Shown one piece after another: positions 26,046 to 34,026 of a DNA stretch of 64,000 bases (the stretch's first letter is position 1; every line of letters starts with the position of its first letter). The notes under the pieces were generated by a model. It was not told the DNA's origin. It did no database searches and worked only from the letters and a program-made list of their open reading frames with translations. This DNA is from DT-110 sp964342305. Its GTDB lineage: Bacteria > Bacteroidota > Bacteroidia > Chitinophagales > Saprospiraceae. Location of the stretch: NCBI GenBank assembly GCA_964342305.1, contig CAYFGK010000003.1:1-64000 (forward strand), read 5' to 3'. The position numbers were made by a program, and so were the translations under genes.

Positions 26046-29000
26046 TTAGTTACCTCCGAAGATGTAACGTACACCCACCTGCATTTGCCAGCGAGAAGAA
26101 CGCAGACCGGAGTCGTCGATATTACCTTCCCATGGATCTTCACCATCGATTAATTGTGGGTTGATGGTATATTGAGGGGTGGTGTTACTTCCTGGGAAAC
26201 CAGTATTTCCATCTCTCTCAAGAGTTACAATACTGTATGCATCGAAACCAGGCGTAAAGCGTACAATACCCCATTCCGGGTTCAACAGGTTGGTGAAGTT
26301 GAAGATATCTACCGACAACTGGAGCGTATTACGCTGACCGTTGGCCATTTGGATGTAGAAGTCTTGCAGGAAGCGCAGGTCCATCGTGAACTGGAAGGGC
26401 ATTACACCGGTATTGCGCTCCACGTAATCACCGCGGAAATCAGCCAAACCATCGTTGTCGCTAATGTAAGCATCCAACAGTTCCCACTGTTGCTGTGGGG
26501 TGTAGGTGGTACCGTTATAATTCAGGTCAACTAAAGGAATTTGATCGATGCTGTTCGGTACGAAGAACAGTTCGTTGTTGTTGAAACCACCGTCATCCAC
26601 AAAGTTAAAGTTGGAAGCGTTGATAACATAGGTAAAGTATCCACCTGTCTGGCCGTTAAAGTTCAGAGACAGCTTAGAGCGTCCTCCGAAGTTGCCAGCG
26701 ATATCGTAATCGAGGCCGTAAGCAACCTGACCGAATACTCGGTGACCGAAGGCAAAGTTAGAGCGTTGAGCACCCAGTACAGAAGGATCGGAGTTACGAC
26801 CATTTTGGTTGTAGTATCCGCGCCACTGGGAGTTGTTCTGAGAAGACGTACCGTCAAAAGCGGAGTATGAATCACCGTAAGAGTACGACAAGAATCCAGA
26901 AAAGCCACTATTAAACTGCTTGCTTAAGGTAGCAGCCAGGTTCCAGCTGTAGCCTTCGTCCGTGTTGCTAGCCAGGAAGATACCCGTGTAGCGAGGATCG
27001 ACGACGTCGTCACCGAACTGAGGAGATACCCCGTTGAAGAGAGGACGATCATCCGGACCGGCACCTGTCAGGTTACGGTTAGACGGCTTCACCTGGAAGT
27101 TCTGGTAGCGGATGTAGTTCACGTTATCGGAAAAGATACCTTCTACGGTTGCCACCAGGCCATTGCTGAATTTCTTATCTAGCGCCAGGTTGAACTTCAT
27201 AATCTGTGGCAGTTTGAAGTCTTCGGCGAAGAGGTCAATCTGTCCAGATGGGGTAATGTTGTTCGGGTCAATTTGAGTGATGTAGTTGCCATCACCATCA
27301 ATACCTTTAGGTTGTTCCTGTACATTAGGATTGAAAGGTACATCAGGCAGAGATACACCACCAATATTCAATCCGTAATTGTTGAAAGCGCCACCAGGCC
27401 ATACCAGCGGAATACGAGAGGTAAACAGACCAATACCACCACGCAACTGTAGTGTCTTGTCACCTGAGATGTCGTAGTTGAAGCTGAAGCGAGGAGAGAA
27501 AGCAACTGATCCACCGATGAACTGGCCGGTGCGGGCGCCTTGCAGATCATATCCTTGTCCCTGAATAGCAGCAACGGTTTCGGTATTAAAGGATTCGTTT
27601 ACGGGAACATCAGTTGGCCAGATCGGGATGTCCACCCGCAGACCACCGGTCAGTTTCAGGCGGTCATTCACCTGGTACTCATCCTGTACGTAGAAGCCGA
27701 GCAGCATTTGCTCGAAAGCAGCGATGGCTTGTGACTCATCACCGTTTACGTTGTCGACCTGAGAAAACGAGTGCGAATAGCTATCAGCAGGTTGACCTGC
27801 CAGGAAGCGTTCTACACCAGTCATGTCGTTGGCATCTTCCCAGAAGTAGTTACCGTAGTTATCACGAATAAACAGGTTACCGGCATTGAAGTATTCAAAG
27901 TTCACACCAAACAGAGCGGAGTGTTTTCCTTTGTAGATGGTCAGGTCGTTATTAACGGTTATTACGTCCTGATTCAACAGGTTAGCAGTAGAGAAAGTCT
28001 CTGCACCGAAGGTAACACCTCCATTTGGGCCATCTTCCAGAGAAACAGCCGGGAATGGATTGCCAAACGGATCGCGGTCGTCGCGAACGATGGTCGCACC
28101 GATTGTCAGTTTGTTAGAAAGGGTGTTGCTGAAGATAGAGCTCAACTCCAGGGCAGAAGAGTTTGTTTCAGAAACAAAGTACTCGGAACCGTTGATGAAA
28201 TCAATGCCGAATGCACCGGAGCGACGAGCTTCCAGATTCTCGGCCGTACGATAGGAGTGACGGAAGCTCAATTTGTGCTTATCGTTGATATTCCAGTCGA
28301 GTTTACCCAGGATGAAATCACCTTCCAAGGTAGCCACGTTATTTTGGTATCCACCAACATCATATCCGTAGCTCTCGCGAATGAAATCAGCCAGGTTCTG
28401 AATACCGGCAGCATTCAGGTTACCGTTGTAGTCAGCAACATTGAACGGTTGGGGAGTCTCGTCACGCTGAATCTCAGCGTTTACAAAGAAGAACAATTTG
28501 TTCTTAATGATCGGCCCACCCAAGCGGAAACCGTAAGTCTTGGCGGAGAAATCGGCTAATGGTCCACGGTCCTGTCCAGCAGGCTCGCTACCAGCCAGAG
28601 CTTCGTTGCGGAGGAAATAGTAGGCAGATCCTTCAAAGTTGTTCGTACCGGAGCGGGTAATAGCGTTGATCGCTCCACCGGCGAAACCAGACTGACGAAT
28701 GTCGAAAGGAGCAACGGAGATGGTGAATTGCTCAATGGCATCCAATGAGATCGGAGAGATACCGGTTTGTCCACCGTTCTGACCATTGGCAGCCAGACCG
28801 AACGCATCATTACTCACCGCACCGTCGAAATAGATCGTATTGAAGCGGTTGTTCTGGCCAGCCAGAGAGATGGAGAACCCATCGCCGCCTTCATCGATGT
28901 TCGCCAGTGGGTTGAGGCGGGCGAAGTCAGCGATAGAACGGGAAATAGTAGGCACTTCGTTGATCAGTCCTTCATCAACCACGGTCTTTTGACCATCAGC

Positions 29001-29408
29001 GTTACCGTCAAAGATATCATTCGGGTTGGCCGTAATGACGATCTCGTCGATATCGTAGGCTGTTTCAGACAGCGTTACATTTAATTGAAAAGACTGTCCC
29101 AAGGACAGGTAAATGTTTTCCTTCACCAACTCTTCGTACCCGGTGTACGAGATGGTGATTTTGTAGGGACCACCTACACGCATACTAGGAATGCGGTACA
29201 GTCCATTTTCGTTGGCAGCTACACCGTACGTAGTACCGGAAGGCGTGTGTACAGCCAGAACGTTGGCACCAATGAGCTCTTCGCCATTAGTGTCGATCAC
29301 ACGTCCGTTCATGGAAGAGGTGGTCACCCCTTGTGCCAGAACCACGTGTTGCGTCAAAACTACCAGGGCCAGTGTACCCAGGAACTTCAACAGCTTGAGT
29401 GAATTCAT
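26046..29408 (-). CDS. TonB-dependent receptor, Oar-like, with carboxypeptidase-like N-terminal domain
   Basis: The 1120-residue outer-membrane protein has a signal peptide (to about residue 25, '...QHVVLAQG'), a carboxypeptidase regulatory-like beta domain (about 30-115, 'NGRVIDTNGEELIGANVLAV'), a plug (about 120-250, 'SISLAGQNNRFNTIYFDGAVSND', 'FAGGAINAITRSGTNNFEGSAYYF') and a large barrel ending 'MQVGVRYIFGGN'. Oar-like proteins import large substrates or act in secretion and adhesion. Codon use is clearly different from neighbours, with many GGT, CGT, GCT and TTC-type preferred codons and lower G+C at third positions, as expected of a very highly expressed gene. It is monocistronic: its own terminator lies below and a promoter-like TACATTTG box 36 bp upstream. 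Confidence 0.92.
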   Translation of the reverse strand: MNSLKLLKFLGTLALVVLTQHVVLAQGVTTSSMNGRVIDTNGEELIGANVLAVHTPSGTTYGVAANENGLYRIPSMRVGGPYKITISYTGYEELVKENIYLSLGQSFQLNVTLSETAYDIDEIVITANPNDIFDGNADGQKTVVDEGLINEVPTISRSIADFARLNPLANIDEGGDGFSISLAGQNNRFNTIYFDGAVSNDAFGLAANGQNGGQTGISPISLDAIEQFTISVAPFDIRQSGFAGGAINAITRSGTNNFEGSAYYFLRNEALAGSEPAGQDRGPLADFSAKTYGFRLGGPIIKNKLFFFVNAEIQRDETPQPFNVADYNGNLNAAGIQNLADFIRESYGYDVGGYQNNVATLEGDFILGKLDWNINDKHKLSFRHSYRTAENLEARRSGAFGIDFINGSEYFVSETNSSALELSSIFSNTLSNKLTIGATIVRDDRDPFGNPFPAVSLEDGPNGGVTFGAETFSTANLLNQDVITVNNDLTIYKGKHSALFGVNFEYFNAGNLFIRDNYGNYFWEDANDMTGVERFLAGQPADSYSHSFSQVDNVNGDESQAIAAFEQMLLGFYVQDEYQVNDRLKLTGGLRVDIPIWPTDVPVNESFNTETVAAIQGQGYDLQGARTGQFIGGSVAFSPRFSFNYDISGDKTLQLRGGIGLFTSRIPLVWPGGAFNNYGLNIGGVSLPDVPFNPNVQEQPKGIDGDGNYITQIDPNNITPSGQIDLFAEDFKLPQIMKFNLALDKKFSNGLVATVEGIFSDNVNYIRYQNFQVKPSNRNLTGAGPDDRPLFNGVSPQFGDDVVDPRYTGIFLASNTDEGYSWNLAATLSKQFNSGFSGFLSYSYGDSYSAFDGTSSQNNSQWRGYYNQNGRNSDPSVLGAQRSNFAFGHRVFGQVAYGLDYDIAGNFGGRSKLSLNFNGQTGGYFTYVINASNFNFVDDGGFNNNELFFVPNSIDQIPLVDLNYNGTTYTPQQQWELLDAYISDNDGLADFRGDYVERNTGVMPFQFTMDLRFLQDFYIQMANGQRNTLQLSVDIFNFTNLLNPEWGIVRFTPGFDAYSIVTLERDGNTGFPGSNTTPQYTINPQLIDGEDPWEGNIDDSGLRSSRWQMQVGVRYIFGGN

Positions 29409-29442
29409 AACTAGTGAGTTTGATTGTGTAATAAGGACGGAG

Positions 29443-29450
29443 CAAATGTA
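29443..29450 (-). promoter_or_regulatory. Candidate -7 promoter box TACATTTG of the TonB-dependent receptor
   Basis: Exact TAnnTTTG match on the minus strand, 35 bp upstream of the receptor start. The -33 element is not clear (TTTACC is about 26 bp upstream). Confidence 0.45.
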
Positions 29451-29943
29451 CCCAGCCCGTGTTAAGCATCGGTAAACCTAAATTTAAACTTGGTAAATCC
29501 GCTGTAAACACCTTGTTGAGGCGGGATGTCGGAAATAAAATTCGGCAGGAACCCGATTGATGTGAGAAAATTAGTACGTACCCCCTTTTTGTCGGCAATT
29601 GTTTTGGGCCGACATTAACTGAATGATGAAGATTTGTTTACAAAAAATTAACATACAGTTAATGTAAAGACCAGGGCAAAACTGGGCCAGGTTTGAGGTA
29701 TGTGGTTTGGGGTTTGAGGTATCCCACCTTCGCCCTTTTCCTCTTTCGCCCGTACGGGCTTCAGCGGGCAGTGCGGGCTTTGGCGGTCGGTGACGGAATT
29801 TTTAATGTACAGTGCTTAATTTTTAATTAAGTAAGTGTTTCGCTTACAGTCATTTGCAGATGTGGTAGAGGGTTTTGGGATTTGGACCAGGTGAAAACCA
29901 TGGACCTTGAACCTTGGACCAAAATCCAAATTCCCCTAATCGA
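29451..29943. other. Non-coding region upstream of the receptor gene
   Basis: No gene is visible. An A/T-rich stretch (29585-29665) may support the receptor promoter. An R3-type repeat of TTTGAGGT units lies at 29690-29730. The rest, to the R2 copy at 29944, is unassigned. Confidence 0.4.
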
Positions 29944-30093
29944 GAAAGCAGACGCGATAAATCTACGTCTTTACCACCTATGTCGTCGCACGGCAATTTT
30001 CCCATTCCCCAAATCCCCAATTCCCCCTTTCTTTTACCGGGTATCGTGCCGCGATGAAGAACGTAATGCCTGGTTGGTGTGGTTGCGGTAAGG
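29944..30093 (+). repeat. REP-like dispersed repeat R2, copy 2
   Basis: Starts with a decayed form of the palindrome (AGACGCGATAAATCTACGTCT), followed by a C/T-rich tract and a second module, TTTACCGGGTATCGTGCCGCG, ending GGTGTGGTTGCGGTAAGG. The second module recurs inverted at 48712-48785, in a different order relative to the palindrome. It abuts the 3' end of the GDPD gene. Confidence 0.6.
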
Positions 30094-30095
30094 GC

Positions 30096-31061
30096 CTATT
30101 CCCCGTCGATCCTTCGGATCGACCTGCCCCTCAGCACCGCTCCTGCCTCCACCGGGCGATCCGTGGCGAGGATATCGGCGCCCAGATCCAGGTACTCCAG
30201 ATAGAGGCTGTCACCGCGGGCGGCTACGCGTTGGTCGAGGTTACCAAGGGTGCCTAAAATGGCGGGAATGTCGTAGGCATGCAGGGTATCAAAGAGTGCC
30301 TGGGTACTAAGACGTGTACCCGTGAAGGCGACCATTCGGTCAAAGGGCACCTCAGCGTTTTTCATCCGTTGCCATTCCTCCTGATTGCGAATGCTAACCG
30401 AGATCATGAGGTCCTGATTGAGTTTGTGTATCGTCTCCGCATCTTCCGTATTGTAGGTGATAACCACAACGTAGTCGACCATATCCTTTTCTTCGATTAG
30501 TTGTACCACCTGAGCGAAGTCCACCCCCCGCTTCACGTCTACCGATAGCAAGGCTTTACCTTTGGCAAATTCCAGTGCTTCCGCAAAAGTGGGAATGCGA
30601 AATTCGGTCACAGTACCCTGGTCATCGACCAGGAAGAGGTCTTTCATAGCGGACCAGGGCGTCTCCTGCACGATGCCGGTACCGGTGGTGGTGCGATCCA
30701 GGCTGTTGTCGTGCATGAGAAGGAGGGTGCCATCGCCGGCCACGTTCACATCGCACTCCAGCATGGCTGGTGTCCGCTCGAGGGTATAGGCGAAGACTTC
30801 CAGGGAGTTTTCCGGGAAACCGGGAATATCACGACCTCCCCGGTGAGCAGAGATCATAGGCATTAAGCGGCTGCCGGGCACCATCAATCCAGGCAGCTCA
30901 CCGTCGGTAATTACCATTGCGTTAGGATGCCGGTCTGAAGAATCGGGTAGGGTAGTGGGCTCTTCTATTCCCGTCCCGGAATCGGAGGGGTTATTTTGGC
31001 GACAGCCAATCAAAACCAGACCAAAGAAAAAAAGAAACCAGAAAGCGTGCAATCGGGACAT
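30096..31061 (-). CDS. Glycerophosphodiester phosphodiesterase, lipoprotein
   Basis: Starting at the ATG at 31061 gives 321 residues with a lipoprotein signal 'WFLFFFGLVLIGC' (Cys about 20). A longer frame to 31124 adds a hydrophobic extension without support. GDPD motifs are visible: 'ISAHRGGRDIPGFPENSLEVF' (catalytic His, Arg and Glu), 'MLECDVNVAGDGTLLLMHD' (metal-binding Glu and Asp, second His) and a C-terminal 'GADILATDRP'. The enzyme hydrolyses glycerophosphodiesters to glycerol-3-phosphate and an alcohol, probably in the periplasm. GlpD nearby (31992) would consume the glycerol-3-phosphate, although the two genes are separated by the patatin gene. Confidence 0.9.
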   Translation of the reverse strand: MSRLHAFWFLFFFGLVLIGCRQNNPSDSGTGIEEPTTLPDSSDRHPNAMVITDGELPGLMVPGSRLMPMISAHRGGRDIPGFPENSLEVFAYTLERTPAMLECDVNVAGDGTLLLMHDNSLDRTTTGTGIVQETPWSAMKDLFLVDDQGTVTEFRIPTFAEALEFAKGKALLSVDVKRGVDFAQVVQLIEEKDMVDYVVVITYNTEDAETIHKLNQDLMISVSIRNQEEWQRMKNAEVPFDRMVAFTGTRLSTQALFDTLHAYDIPAILGTLGNLDQRVAARGDSLYLEYLDLGADILATDRPVEAGAVLRGRSIRRIDGE

Positions 31062-31222
31062 GTGTCGTTTTTTTTGTAAGAAGCCGCTAAAATAAACAAC
31101 CCATATTACCCACAGGTGAATCATGTCTATTTATACCACTTAGGAAGCGGTATATTCGAAGAACTTCCTTCCAGGAGCAGATCATTTCTGGGAAAATGTG
31201 TAACGTTCTGGCAGAATAGCAA

Positions 31223-32011
31223 ATGGATATGACCAAAGAAAAACCAAAACTTGGTATAGCCCTCTCGGGCGGGGGGGCACGAGGTATAGCGCACATCGGG
31301 GTCCTAAAGGCACTACGCGAGGAAGGCATTATTCCCGACGTCCTGGCCGGCGCTAGTGCCGGAGCGATCGTAGGAGCCCTGCACGCCGCTGGTAAGACCC
31401 CGGAGGAAATGCTTGATTTCGTGAAAGACAGCAGTATCTGGCGCATTTTCCGTGTTGGTATTCCCTACGATGGGCTGACCAAACTGACCTACCTTCGCCA
31501 ACGACTCAAGGAAACACTGAAAGAGGATTCTTTCGAAGCTTTACAGCAAAAACTGTTTGTTACGGTCGCCAACCTGAATACGGGGCAATTGCGAACGGTA
31601 AGTGAAGGACCTCTGTTCGACTTTGTGGTAGCCTCGAGTTCGGTACCTCTGGTATTTAAACCCATTGAGATCGACGGGCAATTATACGTTGACGGAGGCC
31701 TGATCAACAATTTACCCGTAGAACCGCTCCTGGATGAAGCTCAGCATATCCTGGGCGTCAATGCCATGCCCACCTTGCCGGTGAAGAATAAAGCCATCCA
31801 AACGGTTTTCGGCATTGCTACCCGGTGCTTCGAGCTGAGTATCTATGCCAATAGCCGCAAGAACCTGGACCAGTGCCATATGGTGATCACACCAGAAGAG
31901 TTGCAACAATACCACATCTTCCAGTTTAACAAATTTCAAAGTATACACGACATCGGCTACCAGGCGGCAAAGAAGGCTATGCCCGATATTGTCAGGATGC
32001 TTGCGGGTTAG
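31223..32011 (+). CDS. Patatin-like phospholipase (RssA-type)
   Basis: This 262-residue cytoplasmic protein carries the patatin elements: oxyanion loop 'SGGGARGIAHIG' (15-26), nucleophile elbow 'GASAG' with S45, and the catalytic Asp in 'DGG' (D157). Length and order match the bacterial RssA/YchK group, predicted acyl hydrolases acting on lipids. Its 3' end overlaps that of the convergent glpD gene by 20 nt. The substrate is unknown. Confidence 0.9.
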   Translation: MDMTKEKPKLGIALSGGGARGIAHIGVLKALREEGIIPDVLAGASAGAIVGALHAAGKTPEEMLDFVKDSSIWRIFRVGIPYDGLTKLTYLRQRLKETLKEDSFEALQQKLFVTVANLNTGQLRTVSEGPLFDFVVASSSVPLVFKPIEIDGQLYVDGGLINNLPVEPLLDEAQHILGVNAMPTLPVKNKAIQTVFGIATRCFELSIYANSRKNLDQCHMVITPEELQQYHIFQFNKFQSIHDIGYQAAKKAMPDIVRMLAG

Positions 32012-33656
32012 TCGCCGGCTCAAAGGTGCTAACGTGACGTATGGCCGCTTCTACGGCTTCAACTTCTTGCTGTTTGCGTTCAGCAGACCATCCTAAGGCT
32101 TGTTGGAAATCATCGAGGATGGTGGGCAGGGTAGGACGAATACTCGGTAAATTGAAATAAAGACGTCCGGACCGGCGATTATAAAAGTCAAGGGCCGTCT
32201 GGGCCAATTCGTATTCGCGGGTGTACCAGGCTTCGGCACGGGCCAGGGATTCCTCCGGATCCCCTGTTTTCCAGGTATCCCACTCCTGCAGGATGCGCTC
32301 GGTTTCCTTACCGTAATTGGATACCAGGTAAATAGCGTGGTAAGGTGACAGACCCAAGGTTTGTATGCGATCAGCTATCCCGTCCCAGTACCTGCGAACG
32401 GCCACAGCGTCGTTGAATGGACCACCGTGCAGTGGAATCTTCTCGGTCTGGGCGCCGGGAAGTGACCGGTTCCGTTCCTTTTGAAATCGCTCCGCCACCA
32501 CATCCACCACACGTTCGGCCATTTTGCGGTAGCCGGTTAATTTTCCGCCGGCGATGGAAATCAGTCCCGTTTCTGATTCGAAAATCTCGTCTTTCCGCGA
32601 CATTTCCGAGGCCGATTTACCTTCCTCGTGAATCAGTGGTCGCAGCCCGGCCCAACTCGATTCCACATCCGCTACAGTAAGATTCGCTTCGGGAAACATA
32701 TCATTAGTGGCATCCAATAAATAAGTCACATCTTCCAGGTCGATGGGTATATGATTCAGATCCCCTTCGTAGGGCGTATCGGTAGTGCCAATATAGGTGG
32801 TTCGGTGCCGCGGAATGGCGAACATCATCCGGCCGTCAGCAATATCAAAGTATACAGATTGTTTGAGCGGAAAGCGTTCGTGCGGCACTACAATGTGCAC
32901 GCCTTTCGAAAGAAATAAATGCTTGCCTCTTAGTGACTTATCTTTCTTTCGGAGATTGTCGACCCAGGGTCCGGCAGCACTGATGATGTACTTGGAATGG
33001 ATATCAAACTGATCACCGGTCAGCATATCCCTGCATTGTACTCCACAGACTTTACCATCCCGGTACTTAAAATCGTGGGCCTTAACGTAATTTGCACTTA
33101 CCGCGTCGTACTGATAGGCGGTTTTTATATTTTCAATGGTTAGTCGGGCATCGTCGGTGCGGTATTCCGCGTAGTATCCGCCGCCAACCAGGATGTCGGT
33201 CCTCAGCAAGGGTTCTTTGGCGATGGTTTCGTCCTTGCTCAGCATTCTGCGTTTGTCGGACCCCTGAACACCGGCCAGGATGTCGTACACCCAAAGCCCA
33301 AGTGAAGTAGCTGTTTTGCCATAGGTACCTTCCTTGATGAGGGGAAGAAGCATTTTTTCGGAGGTTACCAAATGCGGTGCCAGGCGGTGTACGGTAGCGC
33401 GTTCGCGACCCACTTCACGGACCAGTTGAATTTCGAGTTGCTTGAGGTACCGCAGTCCGCCGTGGATCAGTTTGGTAGATTTGCTGCTGGTCCCGGAGGC
33501 AAAATCACCTTTTTCGATCAGGGCGACCTTCAATCCGCGCGAGGAAGCATCCAGGGCAATTCCGGCACCGGTGATACCTCCTCCGATGATCGTTAAATCA
33601 AATTCCTGACCAGCAAGGGCTGAAAGTGTTTCTGGACGTTTGTGGGCAGCTAGCAT
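31992..33656 (-). CDS. glpD: Glycerol-3-phosphate dehydrogenase, FAD-dependent
   Basis: The 554-residue enzyme oxidises glycerol-3-phosphate to dihydroxyacetone phosphate with transfer of electrons to the quinone pool. The FAD site is 'FDLTIIGGGITGAGIALDASSRG' (about 18-40), followed by 'SGTSSKSTKLIHGGLRYLKQ' (typical of GlpD). The substrate/FAD region includes 'ISAAGPWVDNLRKKD', 'TYIGTTDTPYEGD' and 'SIAGGKLTGYRKMAE'. The C-terminal helical domain (about 405-545) completes the family. It lies in a region with GDPD and patatin, in keeping with phospholipid or glycerol turnover. The gene overlaps the convergent patatin gene by 20 nt at its stop. Confidence 0.93.
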   Translation of the reverse strand: MLAAHKRPETLSALAGQEFDLTIIGGGITGAGIALDASSRGLKVALIEKGDFASGTSSKSTKLIHGGLRYLKQLEIQLVREVGRERATVHRLAPHLVTSEKMLLPLIKEGTYGKTATSLGLWVYDILAGVQGSDKRRMLSKDETIAKEPLLRTDILVGGGYYAEYRTDDARLTIENIKTAYQYDAVSANYVKAHDFKYRDGKVCGVQCRDMLTGDQFDIHSKYIISAAGPWVDNLRKKDKSLRGKHLFLSKGVHIVVPHERFPLKQSVYFDIADGRMMFAIPRHRTTYIGTTDTPYEGDLNHIPIDLEDVTYLLDATNDMFPEANLTVADVESSWAGLRPLIHEEGKSASEMSRKDEIFESETGLISIAGGKLTGYRKMAERVVDVVAERFQKERNRSLPGAQTEKIPLHGGPFNDAVAVRRYWDGIADRIQTLGLSPYHAIYLVSNYGKETERILQEWDTWKTGDPEESLARAEAWYTREYELAQTALDFYNRRSGRLYFNLPSIRPTLPTILDDFQQALGWSAERKQQEVEAVEAAIRHVSTFEPATNPQAS

Positions 33657-33748
33657 AATTCTATAATTGAACTTACCGGTGAAAATGCGCCGGTCAATAC
33701 TATCAAAATGAACCAGGGCAGATATGGTTCACCAACCTGCTTATTGTA

Positions 33749-33910
33749 ACGTGGGGTTGGTGCTAAAGTATTTTGCTAAACATAGCATCTCACGTTGCAT
33801 TTGGTAGAGGTATCAGGTAGTAGGACACGGTTTAACCCCGATACCCTATACCGGGAGGTCGGGCTTTAACTATCATCACTTTATGGATATGTCAGTGCCC
33901 AACCTTGCGT
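33749..33910 (-). mobile_element. MITE-like element, copy F (inverted)
   Basis: This 162-bp element is in reverse: right-type hairpin (ACGTGGGGTTGG ... ATCTCACGTTGCATTTGGTA), central inverted repeat (GAGGTATCAGGTAGTAGG ... CCCCGATACCCTATAC) and left-type hairpin (CCGGGAGGTCGGGC ... GCCCAACCTTGCGT). The perfect 7-bp direct repeat TATTGTA flanks it (33742-33748 and 33911-33917). It lies between glpD and the LysM gene. Confidence 0.8.
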
Positions 33911-33945
33911 TATTGTACAAAATACAATAAGCCCGACACAGATGC

Positions 33946-33984
33946 AAAAAAGGAAGGGTTTCCGGCACCTGCCGAAAACCCTTT
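33946..33984 (-). terminator. Rho-independent terminator of the LysM gene
   Basis: On the minus strand a 14-bp stem with one mismatch (AAGGGTTTTCGGCA / TGCCGGAAACCCTT) is followed by CCTTTTTT. A second small perfect hairpin (GGGTTCG/CGAACCC) lies at 34004-34020, next to the stop at 34027. Confidence 0.85.
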
Positions 33985-34026
33985 TCCTGCTGCTGTAATT
34001 GCCGGGTTCGCGTCGAACCCAAGCTA

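Noticed and set aside
27771..28559. 262-residue frame antisense to the TonB-dependent receptor
   Set aside because: Shadow of a strongly biased coding sequence, with no signal or family match.
34004..34020. GGGTTCG-CGT-CGAACCC hairpin resembling a tRNA T-arm
   Set aside because: No acceptor, D or anticodon arm is visible nearby; it is a simple hairpin next to the LysM terminator.
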